Below, piece by piece: positions 29,498 through 39,750 of a DNA stretch of 64,000 bases. The translations under genes were made by a program, and so were the position numbers. This DNA is from an uncultured Buttiauxella sp. (GTDB lineage: Bacteria > Pseudomonadota > Gammaproteobacteria > Enterobacterales > Enterobacteriaceae), in the NCBI GenBank assembly GCA_946480445.1, contig CAMLJN010000005.1, positions 62,001 to 126,000 on the forward strand, given 5' to 3'. Below the pieces are notes generated by a model, which did not search any database, had not been told where the DNA came from, and saw nothing but the letters and a program-made list of their open reading frames with translations. Positions within the stretch are counted from its first letter, which is position 1. The number at the start of each line of letters is the position of its first letter.

Positions 29498-30325
29498 ATG
29501 GCTCTGCAACAAGAGATTATTCAGGCGTTAGGGGTAAAACCACAGGTCGATCCGCAGCAGGAAATTCGCGTAAGCGTTGATTTCCTGAAAACGTATCTGC
29601 AAACCTACCCGTTCATTAAATCTCTGGTGCTGGGCATCAGCGGCGGTCAGGACTCGACGCTTGCCGGCAAACTCTGCCAGCTGGCCATCACTGAACTGCG
29701 TACAGAAACCGGCGACGAAAACTATCAGTTTATTGCCGTACGTCTGCCGTTTGGCGTTCAGTTTGACGAGCAGGACTGCCAGGACGCCATCGCCTTTATT
29801 CAACCTGACCGCGTGTTGACGGTAAACATTAAAGGAGCAGTGCTGGCCAGCGAAGAAGCGCTGCGCGAAGCGGGCATTGAGCTGAGCGATTTTATTCGCG
29901 GTAACGAAAAAGCGCGCGAACGAATGAAAGCTCAGTACAGCATCGCCGGGATGACCAGGGGCGTGGTAGTGGGCACGGATCATGCGGCCGAGGCCGTGAC
30001 CGGATTCTTTACCAAGTACGGCGACGGCGGCACCGACATCAACCCTCTTTTCCGCCTCAATAAACGCCAGGGTAAACTGCTGCTGAAAACGTTGGGCTGT
30101 CCGGAACACCTTTACCTGAAGGCCCCAACGGCGGATCTGGAAGACGATCGCCCTTCACTGCCCGATGAAGTCGCCCTCGGGGTAACCTATGAAAACATCG
30201 ACGATTATCTGGAAGGCAAAACGCTGGATAAAGCCATCAGCTCGGTGATTGAAGGTTGGTACACCAGAACGGAGCACAAGCGTCGTCCGCCGATCACCGT
30301 TTTCGACGATTTCTGGAAGAAGTAA
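29498..30325 (+). CDS. nadE: NH3-dependent NAD+ synthetase
   Basis: A 275-residue enzyme of the E. coli NadE length. The ATP-pyrophosphatase loop SGGQDST lies at about 50-56 ([16 protein letters not shown]). The motifs [25 protein letters not shown] and [17 protein letters not shown] are also present. It amidates nicotinate adenine dinucleotide to NAD with ammonia, the last step of NAD synthesis. pncA, the salvage amidase that feeds the same pathway, is at the far end of this window. Confidence 0.97.
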   Translation: MALQQEIIQALGVKPQVDPQQEIRVSVDFLKTYLQTYPFIKSLVLGISGGQDSTLAGKLCQLAITELRTETGDENYQFIAVRLPFGVQFDEQDCQDAIAFIQPDRVLTVNIKGAVLASEEALREAGIELSDFIRGNEKARERMKAQYSIAGMTRGVVVGTDHAAEAVTGFFTKYGDGGTDINPLFRLNKRQGKLLLKTLGCPEHLYLKAPTADLEDDRPSLPDEVALGVTYENIDDYLEGKTLDKAISSVIEGWYTRTEHKRRPPITVFDDFWKK

Positions 30326-30397
30326 CTCACCCCGGCGGATAGCACAGGCTTATCCGCCCCACTTAACGATCGATACCTCTGCCGCCCTGAGAGAAAC

Positions 30398-31288
30398 ATG
30401 GAACGTACTGCCCAACGCGCGACCCTTTTTGGCCTGCTGGCTATCCTGCTCTGGAGCACCTCCGTTGGCCTGTTGCGCAGCATCAGCGAGCATTTTGGCC
30501 CGGTCGGCGGCGCGGCGCTAATCTATACCCTTAGCGCGGTCTGTCTTTGTCTGGCCCGCGGCCTGCCCAACATTCGTGAAATGCCCGCCCGCTATCTGTG
30601 GGTCGGTGGCTTGCTCTTTGTCACCTACGAAATATTCCTTGCTCTGGCCATTGGACTCGCCCACACCCGGAGCCAGTCCCTGGAGCTGGGGATGATTAAC
30701 TATCTGTGGCCAAGCCTGACCGTCGTGCTGGCGCTGTTTATCAATCAGCAGCGCGCCAGCCTGTGGTTGTGGCCCGGTCTGGCACTTTCTGTGGCGGGTA
30801 TCATTCAGGTGATGAAAGGCGACGGCAGCTGGTCGCCTGCGGTAATGTGGGATAACGTTCTGGATAACCCGCTGGCCTACGGGCTGGCATTTGCTGCGGC
30901 GCTGATCTGGGCGCTGTACTGTAATCTCACCCGCCTGTGGAGCGAGGGAAAAAATGGCGTCTCTCTGTTTTTTTGCGCCACGGCCCTGGTACTGTGGGTT
31001 AAATTTAGCTTTGTCAGCGAAGCCCCCCTCCGCTTTACCTTCCCTGCGACACTTCAGCTGCTGTTTATGGGGCTCTCCACCGCCGTCGCCTACTCGGCCT
31101 GGAACTTCGGGATACAGCGTGGCAACATGACCTTCCTTGCCACCGCCTCCTATTTTACACCGGTGCTGTCGGCGTTGATTGCCAGCCTGTGCCTCGGGCT
31201 CCAGCCCGGGTGGTCCTTCTGGCAAGGCGTCGTCATGGTCGTGGGTGGTTCACTGCTCTGCTGGTTTGCCACGCGCCACTCAGGTTAA
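30398..31288 (+). CDS. DMT-superfamily exporter, YddG-like
   Basis: A 296-residue protein with about ten membrane helices (two EamA repeats). The N-terminus ATLFGLLAILLWSTSVGLLR, the middle MINYLWPSLTVVLALF and the end ASYFTPVLSALIASL ... GGSLLCWFATR follow E. coli YddG, an aromatic amino acid exporter, quite closely. It starts 72 bp after nadE and is not part of this neighbourhood in E. coli. Substrate is inferred from family only; a second yddG could exist elsewhere in the genome. Confidence 0.85.
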   Translation: MERTAQRATLFGLLAILLWSTSVGLLRSISEHFGPVGGAALIYTLSAVCLCLARGLPNIREMPARYLWVGGLLFVTYEIFLALAIGLAHTRSQSLELGMINYLWPSLTVVLALFINQQRASLWLWPGLALSVAGIIQVMKGDGSWSPAVMWDNVLDNPLAYGLAFAAALIWALYCNLTRLWSEGKNGVSLFFCATALVLWVKFSFVSEAPLRFTFPATLQLLFMGLSTAVAYSAWNFGIQRGNMTFLATASYFTPVLSALIASLCLGLQPGWSFWQGVVMVVGGSLLCWFATRHSG

Positions 31289-31321
31289 CTCGCTGCTTTT
31301 TTCATCACCGGCTCTCTGCTA

Positions 31322-31341
31322 GACTGGATAAGTAAACAGTA
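31322..31341 (+). promoter_or_regulatory. LexA-type box in front of cho
   Basis: CTGG-ATAAGTAA-ACAG (31324-31339) keeps the CTG-N10-CAG core with one departure from CTGT. The E. coli cho (ydjQ) site has the same CTGG half. It lies 14 bp before the GTG start. Confidence 0.75.
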
Positions 31342-31355
31342 TTCAGGAGTTCTCA

Positions 31356-32234
31356 GTGGTTCGACGTATCCCTTCCCCGCGCCTGCAGTTTGAAGCGGCA
31401 GCAGTCTATGAGTATCCCGAGCATTTGCGTCCCTGGCTTGACGATCTGCCCAAAACGCCGGGCGTTTATGTTTTTCACGGTGAAAGCGAGATAATGCCGC
31501 TCTATATCGGGAAAAGCATTAATATCCGCAGCCGGGTAATGTCGCACTTTCGCACCCCGGAAGAAGCAGCCCTCCTGCGCCAGGCCCGTCGTATTACCTT
31601 TACCCGAACGGCGGGGGAGCTTGGCGCGCTGCTGCTTGAAGCCCAGATGATTAAAGAGCAGCAGCCGCTGTTTAATAAGCGCCTGCGTCGCAATCGTCAG
31701 CTATGCTCGCTCCAGTTTGACGGCACCAGACCGCAGGTGGTCTACGCCCGCGATGTTGATTTCTCAAAGCAGACGGATTTATACGGCCTGTACGCCAATC
31801 GCCGGGCAGCCTTACAGACGCTGCAAACGGTGGCGGATGAGCAACAGCTGTGTTACGGCCTGCTGGGTCTGGAATCGTTAAGCGTCGGGCGAGCCTGTTT
31901 TCGCGCCGGGCTAAAGCGCTGCGCAGGAGCCTGCTGCGGTAAGGAAAGCATCGAAGAACATCACGCACGATTTCTGGCCGCGCTGGCGCGTATTCGGGTG
32001 ATGTGCTGGCCGTGGGCGGGTCCGGTAGGTTTAAAAGAAAGCGGTCCGGGAATGACGCAGTATCATGTGATTGATAGCTGGTTTTACCTCGGCTCGGTTG
32101 AACATCTGCATGAGGCTGGCGCGCTTGCCGCCCCGCCAAAAGGCTTTGATAACGACGGCTATAAGATTTTGTGCAAACTGGTCCTGAGCGGCAAGTATGA
32201 AGTGGTGGAGCTTGCTCGCCCCACCACGGCATAA
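31356..32234 (+). CDS. cho: Excinuclease Cho, UvrC-homologous endonuclease
   Basis: A 292-residue GIY-YIG nuclease matching the N-terminal half of UvrC (KTPGVYVFHG ... PLYIGKSINIRSRV, residues about 29-62). It lacks the C-terminal incision half of UvrC. Cho cuts on the 3-prime side of bulky lesions with UvrA and UvrB. The start is GTG at 31356, with AGGAG 5 nt upstream. The LexA-type site just upstream agrees with the known SOS control of the E. coli gene. In E. coli ves and spy follow; here the hut locus lies between. Confidence 0.93.
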   Translation: MVRRIPSPRLQFEAAAVYEYPEHLRPWLDDLPKTPGVYVFHGESEIMPLYIGKSINIRSRVMSHFRTPEEAALLRQARRITFTRTAGELGALLLEAQMIKEQQPLFNKRLRRNRQLCSLQFDGTRPQVVYARDVDFSKQTDLYGLYANRRAALQTLQTVADEQQLCYGLLGLESLSVGRACFRAGLKRCAGACCGKESIEEHHARFLAALARIRVMCWPWAGPVGLKESGPGMTQYHVIDSWFYLGSVEHLHEAGALAAPPKGFDNDGYKILCKLVLSGKYEVVELARPTTA

Positions 32235-32238
32235 CTAT

Positions 32239-33924
32239 CTATTTCACCATCGGCAGAGTTAAATCATGCTTACGGGCGCAGGCCATTGCGCTTTCGTAGC
32301 CTGCATCCGCATGGCGCATCACCCCCGTCGCCGGATCGTTCCACAATACGCGGCCAAGACGCGCATCCGCCTCCTGCGTGCCGTCGGCGACGATAACCAC
32401 GCCCGCATGCTGCGAGAAGCCCATCCCAACGCCGCCACCGTGGTGCAAGCTCACCCAGGTTGCGCCGCCTGCGGTATTAAGCAGCGCATTGAGTAACGGC
32501 CAGTCGGATACCGCGTCAGAGCCGTCTTTCATCGCCTCAGTTTCACGGTTTGGCGACGCAACGGATCCACAGTCAAGATGGTCGCGCCCGATAACAACCG
32601 GTGCCTTCAGCTCGCCGTTGCGAACCATTTCGTTAAACGCCAGACCGGCAAGATGTCGCTCGCCTAGCCCCAGCCAGCAAATACGCGCCGGCAGGCCCTG
32701 GAAGGCAATACGCTCCTGCGCCATATCCAGCCAGCGATGAAGATTCTGGTTATCCGGGAACAGCTCTTTTAGCCTGGCGTCGGTTTTTGCGATGTCCTGC
32801 GGATCGCCCGAAAGCGCCACCCAGCGGAACGGGCCTTTGCCCTCGCAAAACAGCGGGCGGATATAAGCCGGGACGAACCCCGGGAAATCAAACGCGTTTT
32901 CCACGCCTTCATCGAAGGCTACCTGACGAATATTGTTGCCGTAATCCACGGTCGGCACCCCCATCTGCCAGAAATCAAGCATGGCCTGCACATGCACGGC
33001 CATTGAGGCTCTGGCTGCTTTTTCTACGGCTTTTGGCTCGCTAAGACGCGCCTGCTGCCAGCGCTCAACGGACCAGTCCGCGGGCAGATAGCCATTGATC
33101 GGGTCATGCGCCGAGGTCTGGTCGGTCACAATATCCGGACGTATTCCCCCCGCTTTGGCTCGCTTAACCAGCTCCGGGACAATTTCCGCCGCATTGCCCA
33201 GCAGACCAACAGAGATGGCTTTTTTGCGCTCGTTGGCCTGCTCAATCATCGCCAGGGCCTCATCGAGATTCGTTGCTTTGTAATCGAGGTAGCGGGTACG
33301 CAACCGGAAATCAATACGCGATTCCTGGCACTCAATGGCCAGCACCGACGCCCCGGCCAGTACGCCCGCAAGCGGCTGTGCCCCGCCCATACCGCCCAGT
33401 CCGGCGGTCAGGATCCATTTACCGCGTAGATCGCCGTTATAGTGCTGGCGTCCGGCCTCAGCGAAGGTTTCAAAGGTGCCCTGTACGATGCCCTGCGCGC
33501 CGATGTAAATCCAGGAACCTGCGGTCATCTGCCCGTACATCATCAGTCCGGCCTGATCGAGCTTATGGAAGTGATCCCAGTTTGCCCAGTGGGGAACAAG
33601 GTTGGAGTTGGCAATCAACACCCGTGGTGCATCGGTGTGCGTGCGGAACACACCAACAGGTTTGCCGGACTGCACCAGTAATGTTTCATCCGCTTTCAGG
33701 GTGCGCAGCGAGGCCAGGATTTGTTCGAAGCATTCCCAGTTACGCGCCGCCTTACCGATCCCTCCGTAAACCACCAGGTCTTCCGGACGTTCGGCCACAT
33801 CCGGATCCAGGTTGTTCTGGATCATGCGATAGGCGGCTTCAATCAACCAGTTTTCACAGCTTAACGCCGTACCCTGCGGCGCACGAACGGTGCGCGCAAC
33901 CGCTTGTTTTAAAGATTCAGTCAT
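32239..33924 (-). CDS. hutU: Urocanate hydratase HutU
   Basis: A 561-residue urocanase from the ATG at 33924, spaced 5 nt from AGGAG; an ATG one codon earlier (33927) is also possible. Family blocks are plain: [56 protein letters not shown] and the NAD-binding region [12 protein letters not shown]. It hydrates urocanate to imidazolone propionate, step two of histidine breakdown. Its start overlaps the hutH stop codon, so the two are translated together. Confidence 0.96.
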   Translation of the reverse strand: MTESLKQAVARTVRAPQGTALSCENWLIEAAYRMIQNNLDPDVAERPEDLVVYGGIGKAARNWECFEQILASLRTLKADETLLVQSGKPVGVFRTHTDAPRVLIANSNLVPHWANWDHFHKLDQAGLMMYGQMTAGSWIYIGAQGIVQGTFETFAEAGRQHYNGDLRGKWILTAGLGGMGGAQPLAGVLAGASVLAIECQESRIDFRLRTRYLDYKATNLDEALAMIEQANERKKAISVGLLGNAAEIVPELVKRAKAGGIRPDIVTDQTSAHDPINGYLPADWSVERWQQARLSEPKAVEKAARASMAVHVQAMLDFWQMGVPTVDYGNNIRQVAFDEGVENAFDFPGFVPAYIRPLFCEGKGPFRWVALSGDPQDIAKTDARLKELFPDNQNLHRWLDMAQERIAFQGLPARICWLGLGERHLAGLAFNEMVRNGELKAPVVIGRDHLDCGSVASPNRETEAMKDGSDAVSDWPLLNALLNTAGGATWVSLHHGGGVGMGFSQHAGVVIVADGTQEADARLGRVLWNDPATGVMRHADAGYESAMACARKHDLTLPMVK

Positions 33925-35483
33925 CATAGCTCCTGGCATCTTGCCGAAGTAGAAGGAAGAATGTTAACAATGGCTGTCGGCCAGATATCGCTGGCGCCCC
34001 ACTGGCGCATCTGCTCGATATCCGGGGCCAGCAGGCGATCTTTTTCAAGGAAGGCAACGCGCTTGCGCACGCTGCTGAACATCTCCTCCATCAGCGGAGA
34101 GCTGCGTAACGGACGAGAAAATTCCATGCCCTGAGCGGCAGCCATAGCCTCAATGCCGACGACGGCGGCGGTGTTGAAACACATGTCCCCCAGACGGCGG
34201 GCGGCGTAGGTGGCCATAGAAACGTGATCTTCCTGGTTTGCCGAGGTCGGCAGGCTGTCCACGCTGCCCGGGTGCGCGAGGGATTTATTTTCCGACGCGA
34301 GCGCCGCCGCCGTGACCTGGGCTATCATAAAGCCCGAGTTAATTCCGCCCTCTTTGACAAGAAACGGGGGTAAACCTGACAGACCGGTGTCGAGCATCAG
34401 GGCCAGACGGCGTTCCGAAATCGCGCCAATTTCGGCAATGGCCAGGGCGAGTATATCCGCCGCAAACGCCACCGGCTCTGCATGGAAGTTACCGCCAGAA
34501 ATCACCTCACCCGTCTCGCTAAACACCAGCGGGTTATCCGAAGCGGCGTTTGCTTCAATTTGCAGAACGCGGGCGGCATGCCGCAGGTTATCCAGACAAG
34601 CCCCCATCACCTGCGGCACGCAGCGGATAGAGTACGGGTCCTGCACGCGGCCGCAGTGCTGATGAGAATCAACAATCTCACTGCCTTCAAGCAGGGTGCG
34701 CACCGCAGCCGCCACGTCTATCTGTCCGCTCTGCCCACGCGCTTCATGGATGCGAGCGTCAAATGGCTTTACCGATCCTTTAATTGCTTCGAGAGAGAGA
34801 GCCCCAGCCACTAAGCCTGCGGCGAAGACTTTTTCACCTTCGAAGAGGCCCCGCAGCGCCAGCGCGGTAGAGACCTGTGTGCCGTTGAGCAGCGCCAGCC
34901 CCTCTTTCGGCCCCAGTACCAACGCTTCAACACCCGCCAGCTTTAACCCTTGCTGCGCGGGGATCTCCTCTCCGTTGACCCGCACGTTACCTTCGCCCAT
35001 GAGCATCAGGGAAAGATGTGCCAGCGGCGCGAGATCGCCAGATGCCCCGACGGAACCTTTCTCCGGTATGACCGGCATCACTCCAGCGTTAAACAGTTTC
35101 AGTAAACTATCAATCACCTGTAAGCGTACGCCCGAGTGACCACGAGCCAGGCTAATGACCTTGCTGGCCATCACCAGGCGCACAACGTTATCGGGCAGCG
35201 GCTCCCCAAGCCCTACGCTGTGCGAAAGCACCAGATTACGTTGCAGTTCTGCGAGGTGATCGCGGGCGATAGTGGTTTGCGCCAGCTTGCCAAAACCGGT
35301 ATTAATGCCGTAAACCACGTCGCCGTGGTTAACAATGGCTTCGACCGTCTGCCGGGCGCGTTCAACGGCCTCGATCGCTTCCGGATCCAGCGCCAGCGTG
35401 ACGTTACCGTGGTAAATTTCTCGCAGGTCGGCAAGCGAGACGTGACCTGGGGTAAGAGTACAGCGCTTCTTTTGCATCGACAT
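33924..35483 (-). CDS. hutH: Histidine ammonia-lyase HutH
   Basis: A 519-residue lyase from the ATG at 35483 (AGGA 7 nt upstream; a GTG two codons earlier is less well placed). The prosthetic MIO group forms from Ala-Ser-Gly at 147-149 in [14 protein letters not shown]. The active-site segments [13 protein letters not shown] and RCVPQVMGA are present. It removes ammonia from histidine to give urocanate. It is the first gene of hutH-hutU and is divergent from hutC, with a palindromic operator between them. Confidence 0.96.
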   Translation of the reverse strand: MSMQKKRCTLTPGHVSLADLREIYHGNVTLALDPEAIEAVERARQTVEAIVNHGDVVYGINTGFGKLAQTTIARDHLAELQRNLVLSHSVGLGEPLPDNVVRLVMASKVISLARGHSGVRLQVIDSLLKLFNAGVMPVIPEKGSVGASGDLAPLAHLSLMLMGEGNVRVNGEEIPAQQGLKLAGVEALVLGPKEGLALLNGTQVSTALALRGLFEGEKVFAAGLVAGALSLEAIKGSVKPFDARIHEARGQSGQIDVAAAVRTLLEGSEIVDSHQHCGRVQDPYSIRCVPQVMGACLDNLRHAARVLQIEANAASDNPLVFSETGEVISGGNFHAEPVAFAADILALAIAEIGAISERRLALMLDTGLSGLPPFLVKEGGINSGFMIAQVTAAALASENKSLAHPGSVDSLPTSANQEDHVSMATYAARRLGDMCFNTAAVVGIEAMAAAQGMEFSRPLRSSPLMEEMFSSVRKRVAFLEKDRLLAPDIEQMRQWGASDIWPTAIVNILPSTSARCQEL

Positions 35484-35522
35484 ATTCACATCCTGTTGGC
35501 AACAAATGACTTAACGTATAGA

Positions 35523-35536
35523 GTTGTATAGACAAC
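35523..35536. promoter_or_regulatory. Probable HutC operator 1 (hutH/hutC intergenic)
   Basis: The inverted repeat GTTGT-ATAG-ACAAC contains the 12-mer TTGTATAGACAA. Its exact reverse complement occurs once more, at 38491-38502, in the hutF/hutI promoter region. Two identical palindromes in the two divergent promoter regions of a hut locus fit HutC binding sites. Confidence 0.75.
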
Positions 35537-35635
35537 TTAACTAATAAATCGAAACCACCGCCAGTCGGTAATATGATTTTTTTATTGAACAGTGAGCGGG
35601 ATCGCACTTAACCCACAACGAGAACAAGGGCAAGC

Positions 35636-36388
35636 ATGTCTGAATTACAGCCTCTGGAACAATTACGATCCGCCATCAGCGACCTACCCGCGCCGATTTA
35701 TCTGCGCGTGAAACAGGCTATTCTCAGCCAGATCCGCAGCGGCGTATGGCTGCCCCATCAACGCGTGCCGTCAGAGACGGAACTGGTAAATGCCCTGAAT
35801 GTCAGCCGCATGACGATAAACCGCGCGCTCCGCGAGCTGACGAGCGAAGGCTGGCTGGTGCGCATGCAGGGTGTCGGCACCTTTGTTGCGGAGCTTAAAG
35901 GGCACACCGCGATGCTGGAGGTGCGCAGCATTGCCGAGGAGATCGTCGCGCGCGGCCATCACTACAGAAACCACATCGTGGCGCTTGAGCAGGTTGCCGC
36001 TAACGAGGAGCTGGCGCTGGCCTTTTCTGTTTCGCCAGGCGAGCCGCTGTTTTATTCGCAGATGGTGCATTACGACAATGACCAGGCGGTGCAGCTCGAA
36101 ACGCGCTACGTCAATCCGGCGCTTGCCGCGGAGTATTTAGAGCAGGATTTTAAATTTTTTACGCCGCACCACTATCTCAGCCAGGTCGCGCCGTTAACTT
36201 CCGGGGAACACATCGTGGAGGCCGTGCTGGCAGATGAAACCCAGCAGGCATTGCTGGAGGTGTCGGCAAAGCAGCCCTGCCTGTTAATCCAGCGCCGCAC
36301 CTGGCATAACAGCCAGGTCGTGACGGTAGCCCGGCTGCTTTATCCAGGCTCACGTTATCAGCTGGTGGGCAGTTTTACCGGGCAATAA
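35636..36388 (+). CDS. hutC: Histidine-utilisation repressor HutC (GntR family)
   Basis: A 250-residue GntR/HutC-family regulator. A winged helix-turn-helix lies at about residues 19-87 (PIYLRVKQAILSQIRSGVW, LPSETEL-type segment, NVSRMTINRALRELTSEGWLVR). It is followed by a UTRA ligand-binding domain (EVRSIAEEI, PLFYSQMVHY, PCLLIQRRTWH). HutC proteins repress hut promoters and release them when urocanate binds. It faces away from hutH and converges on hutD. Confidence 0.95.
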   Translation: MSELQPLEQLRSAISDLPAPIYLRVKQAILSQIRSGVWLPHQRVPSETELVNALNVSRMTINRALRELTSEGWLVRMQGVGTFVAELKGHTAMLEVRSIAEEIVARGHHYRNHIVALEQVAANEELALAFSVSPGEPLFYSQMVHYDNDQAVQLETRYVNPALAAEYLEQDFKFFTPHHYLSQVAPLTSGEHIVEAVLADETQQALLEVSAKQPCLLIQRRTWHNSQVVTVARLLYPGSRYQLVGSFTGQ

Positions 36389-36392
36389 GTCG

Positions 36393-36938
36393 TTACAGAT
36401 AAGTGATTTCACTGAACAACAGCTGCCCTTCGGGCTTCAGCAGGCGCAGCGTGTAGCGTCCATCGTGCCACCACGCGCCCTGCTCCGGCGACAGCAGCTT
36501 GTCGCCCAGCTGCCACTCCCCGCTCAGGACATAAACGATGCCGCCGCGCGCGGTCAGGGTTGTAAAAGTGCGATCCGCTACGCGGACCTTGGCGCGGCAG
36601 CGATCGCGACGCGTCATGATATTGAAATCCATCGACATCCCGCGCGTCAGTTCCGCCTTCACGGCCTGCTCACCCGCGAATGAGAACGGCTGATGTTTCT
36701 TTAGCGTATGGCGGAAGGCTTTGCCGGCGTCCAGAATCACCTCGCCACCTTCCAGCAGAGTGATCACGCGATCGACATGGGGAAAAGCCGAAAACTCACC
36801 GCTGCTGGCGATAGAAGCAACGCTTGCACGCCAGTTAAAATCACGGGTAGCAGGCGGAAAGCAGCAGATCTCGCGGGTTTCCCCGGCGCCATTGCGCCAT
36901 AAGCTGACCGGCACTTTCCGGATATCGAAGAATTCCAT
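36393..36938 (-). CDS. hutD: HutD/Ves-family cupin protein
   Basis: A 181-residue protein from the ATG at 36938, 5 nt after AGGAG; a GTG one codon earlier overlaps the hutF stop. It belongs to the HutD family and is very like E. coli Ves throughout: [41 protein letters not shown] and LLFSEI. The fold is a cupin. HutD is thought to modulate hut expression or limit urocanate levels in Pseudomonas; its reaction is unknown. It follows hutF directly. E. coli keeps ves, between cho and spy, without the rest of the locus. Confidence 0.9.
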   Translation of the reverse strand: MEFFDIRKVPVSLWRNGAGETREICCFPPATRDFNWRASVASIASSGEFSAFPHVDRVITLLEGGEVILDAGKAFRHTLKKHQPFSFAGEQAVKAELTRGMSMDFNIMTRRDRCRAKVRVADRTFTTLTARGGIVYVLSGEWQLGDKLLSPEQGAWWHDGRYTLRLLKPEGQLLFSEITYL

Positions 36939-36940
36939 CA

Positions 36941-38302
36941 CTACTCCTGAAGGCTGCGCATTACCTGCGCAAATTGTTCATTACTTTGTTCATCGAGCGG
37001 ATGCTGCCTGTCAGTTATCACCTGCTTTCCAGCTACCCACACGTCTCGTATTTGTTCTCTTTGTCCGCTAAACAGCCAGCGGTTTAGCACGGCATAATCG
37101 TCGATATGCGTAAGCCACGCATCGCGTTCCAGCACCAGCCAGTCGGCGCGGCAGCCCGGGGCAATAATCCCCATCGCCACCCCACAGGCCTGGGCACCTC
37201 CGGCCGCGGCCTGTCGCCACAGCACTTCTCCAACCTGCGGCAGTTCCGGCAAGGTAATGCGGTTGCGGCGTCTGTCCCGCAGACGCTGGCCGTATTCCAG
37301 CAGGCGCAGCTCTTCCAGCGCGTTCACCGACACATGGCTGTCGGAGCCAATCCCCCAGTGCCCGCCCTGGGCGATAAAATCTGTGGCCGGGAAAATACCG
37401 TCCCCCAGATTTGCTTCGGTTGTCGGACATAAGCCGGCGACGGCACGACTTTCCACGATTTGCGTGACTTCATCAGGGGCAAGGTGCGTGGCGTGGACCA
37501 GACACCAGCGATCGTCTACGGCAAAACGGTTATACAGCCAGTTGACCGGGCGTTCACCGCTCCAGGCCAGGCAGTCGTTAACTTCTTTTTCCTGCTCGGC
37601 GATATGAATATGCACCGGCAGGCGATAATCACTGGCTTCCAGCACATCTTCCATTTGCTCCTGCGATACGGCACGCAGCGAGTGGAAGCAGAGCCCCCGG
37701 TTGATTAACGGGTAGTGGCGCAACGCCTTTTCCAGCGCCTGCTGCTGGCGTAAATACCGGTCTACATCCTGGATAAAGCGTTTCTGGCCTGCCTGTGCAG
37801 GCTGTGCGCCGAAACCAGCATAGCTGTACAGAACCGGGAGCAGCGTTTGCCCGATACCACTGTTATCGGCAGCCACCACCAGTTGCTGTAGCATCATATC
37901 GCCTGAAGCATAAGGTTTGCCGTTAACGTCATGATGTAAATAGTGAAACTCTGCAACCTGGGTATACCCGCCCTTCAGCATGTCGATATACAGCCGCGTG
38001 GCGATCGCCCCGACCTGCTCCGGGGTCAGTTTCTGCACCATGCGATACATCAGATCGCGCCACGTCCAGAAACTGTCCTGAGGGTTACCCGCTACCTCCG
38101 TCAGCCCCGCCATTGCCCGCTGGAAAGCGTGTGAGTGTAAATTGGCCAGCGAAGGAATCACGATACCGGGTAGCAACGTCGCTCCCTGCGCAGAGGCTCC
38201 TGCGTCGACCCGGGTGATGACACCCTGCTCGTTAACGGTAATACGTACATTGTGTCCCCAGCCTTGTGGGAGCAGCACTGATGAGGCAAAAAATGCTGTC
38301 AT
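36941..38302 (-). CDS. hutF: Formiminoglutamate deiminase HutF
   Basis: A 453-residue amidohydrolase-superfamily enzyme from the ATG at 38302 (AAGGA upstream). Metal-binding His56 and His58 lie in [15 protein letters not shown]. Later ligands lie in [10 protein letters not shown] and GIGSDSHVS. Length and motifs match Pseudomonas HutF, which turns N-formimino-glutamate into N-formyl-glutamate and ammonia. Its presence marks the five-step route. hutD follows immediately. hutI is divergent, with a 218-bp shared regulatory region. Confidence 0.9.
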   Translation of the reverse strand: MTAFFASSVLLPQGWGHNVRITVNEQGVITRVDAGASAQGATLLPGIVIPSLANLHSHAFQRAMAGLTEVAGNPQDSFWTWRDLMYRMVQKLTPEQVGAIATRLYIDMLKGGYTQVAEFHYLHHDVNGKPYASGDMMLQQLVVAADNSGIGQTLLPVLYSYAGFGAQPAQAGQKRFIQDVDRYLRQQQALEKALRHYPLINRGLCFHSLRAVSQEQMEDVLEASDYRLPVHIHIAEQEKEVNDCLAWSGERPVNWLYNRFAVDDRWCLVHATHLAPDEVTQIVESRAVAGLCPTTEANLGDGIFPATDFIAQGGHWGIGSDSHVSVNALEELRLLEYGQRLRDRRRNRITLPELPQVGEVLWRQAAAGGAQACGVAMGIIAPGCRADWLVLERDAWLTHIDDYAVLNRWLFSGQREQIRDVWVAGKQVITDRQHPLDEQSNEQFAQVMRSLQE

Positions 38303-38395
38303 ACAAACGGTTCCTTCTCTTAACGTTGCCAATGATTTAGCGATAAAGCTGCGCCGACGCAAAAGAAAACTTTTCTTTTTCACCGCCGCGGCAGA

Positions 38396-38419
38396 AATTT
38401 GTGTGGCGGGTTACAAATT
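38396..38419. promoter_or_regulatory. Inverted repeat in hutF/hutI region, possible CRP site
   Basis: AATTTGT and ACAAATT form perfect 7-bp arms 10 bp apart. The core TGTGT-N6-TTACA matches the CRP consensus TGTGA-N6-TCACA at eight of ten positions. hut genes of enteric bacteria are known to be under carbon control, which makes this plausible but unproven. Confidence 0.4.
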
Positions 38420-38490
38420 GCTGCAACACGTCCCGCAAAGTTATCGCTGGCTGTTGATGAATTAGGTGTGGTGTGCCAGGTTGTTTGTCA

Positions 38491-38502
38491 TTGTCTATAC
38501 AA
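38491..38502. promoter_or_regulatory. Probable HutC operator 2 (hutF/hutI intergenic)
   Basis: TTGTCTATACAA is the exact reverse complement of the 12-mer in the hutH/hutC gap. It ends 18 bp before the hutI start, and its TATACA portion could itself be part of a -10 element, so bound HutC would block initiation. Confidence 0.75.
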
Positions 38503-38520
38503 CCTAATCGGGAGTTTGTC

Positions 38521-39750
38521 ATGCCCTTTCCCCTTAACTGCGACACACTGTGGAGCGGAGCCACCGTTGTCACCATGCGAGACGGGAAATATCACGAGAT
38601 CCTGGACGGCGCACTGGCGGTTAAGCACGGCAAAATAGTCTGGCTTGGCCCGCGCAGCGAGATACCCGACATCACCGCGCAGCAGCACCACCATCTTAAC
38701 GGCGGCGTCGTCATGCCGGGGTTTATTGACTGCCATACCCATCTGATTTTCGGCGGCGACCGCAGCGCCGAATTTGAAAAACGCCTCAATGGCGTGAGCT
38801 ATGCGCAAATTGCGGCGGAAGGCGGCGGCATCCTCTCTACGGTGCGTGCCACCCGTAAGGCAAGTGAGGATGAACTGCTCCAGTCTGCCCGCCAGCGCCT
38901 TTCCTGCCTGCTTGCCGAGGGCGTGACATCGGTTGAGATCAAATCCGGTTACGGACTGGATATAGATAACGAAATCAAGATGCTGCGCGTCATCCGTCAG
39001 CTTGGAGAGCAGATACCGGCGGATGTTTTGGCAACCTGCCTTGCCGCTCATGCCGTACCGCCGGAATTTTCGGGGGACGCAGACGGCTGGGTGAGCGTAG
39101 TCTGTGAGCAGCTTTTACCGCGAGTTAAGCAGCAAAATCTCGCCGACGCCGTAGATGCCTTTTGCGAACACCTGGCTTTTAGCCCGGCGCAAACTGAACG
39201 CGTCTTCAGGGCCGCTCGCGAGCTGGGTCTGCCGGTTAAGCTGCATGCAGAACAGCTTTCTGCACTTGCGGGCAGCAGCCTCGCCGCGCGGTTTAACGCT
39301 CTCTCAGCCGACCATCTTGAATACGCAACGGAAGATGACGCCCGGGCAATGGCGGCAAGCCAGACCGTCGCGGTACTGTTGCCCGGCGCATTCTATTTGC
39401 TGCGTGAAAAGCAGCATCCTCCCGTCGCAGCATTCCGTAAATATGGGGTGCCAATGGCCATAGCAAGCGATGCCAACCCCGGCACCTCTCCGGCCCTGTC
39501 GCTGCGGCTGATGCTGAATATGGCCTGCACCCTGTTTGGCTTAACGCCAGAAGAAGCGCTGGCTGGCGTGACGCTCAATGCCGCGAAGGCGCTGGGTATC
39601 CACACAAGCCACGGCAGTCTTGAGGTCGGGAAAGTGGCGAATTTTGTGCACTGGCCCGTGGCACGGCCGGCGGAACTGGTCTATTGGTTAGGCGGGCAAT
39701 TGCCCTGCACCGTGATTTATCAGGGAGAGAAACGTGAAAGCAGCCTTTGA
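38521..39750 (+). CDS. hutI: Imidazolonepropionase HutI
   Basis: A 409-residue amidohydrolase from the ATG at 38521 (GGGAG 7 nt upstream). A longer frame would run through the operator. Metal-binding His72 and His74 lie in [16 protein letters not shown]. The motifs EIKSGYGLD and [17 protein letters not shown] are typical, and [10 protein letters not shown] carries the late metal-binding Asp. It opens the ring of imidazolone propionate to give formimino-glutamate, the substrate of HutF. It overlaps hutG by 17 bp. Confidence 0.95.
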   Translation: MPFPLNCDTLWSGATVVTMRDGKYHEILDGALAVKHGKIVWLGPRSEIPDITAQQHHHLNGGVVMPGFIDCHTHLIFGGDRSAEFEKRLNGVSYAQIAAEGGGILSTVRATRKASEDELLQSARQRLSCLLAEGVTSVEIKSGYGLDIDNEIKMLRVIRQLGEQIPADVLATCLAAHAVPPEFSGDADGWVSVVCEQLLPRVKQQNLADAVDAFCEHLAFSPAQTERVFRAARELGLPVKLHAEQLSALAGSSLAARFNALSADHLEYATEDDARAMAASQTVAVLLPGAFYLLREKQHPPVAAFRKYGVPMAIASDANPGTSPALSLRLMLNMACTLFGLTPEEALAGVTLNAAKALGIHTSHGSLEVGKVANFVHWPVARPAELVYWLGGQLPCTVIYQGEKRESSL

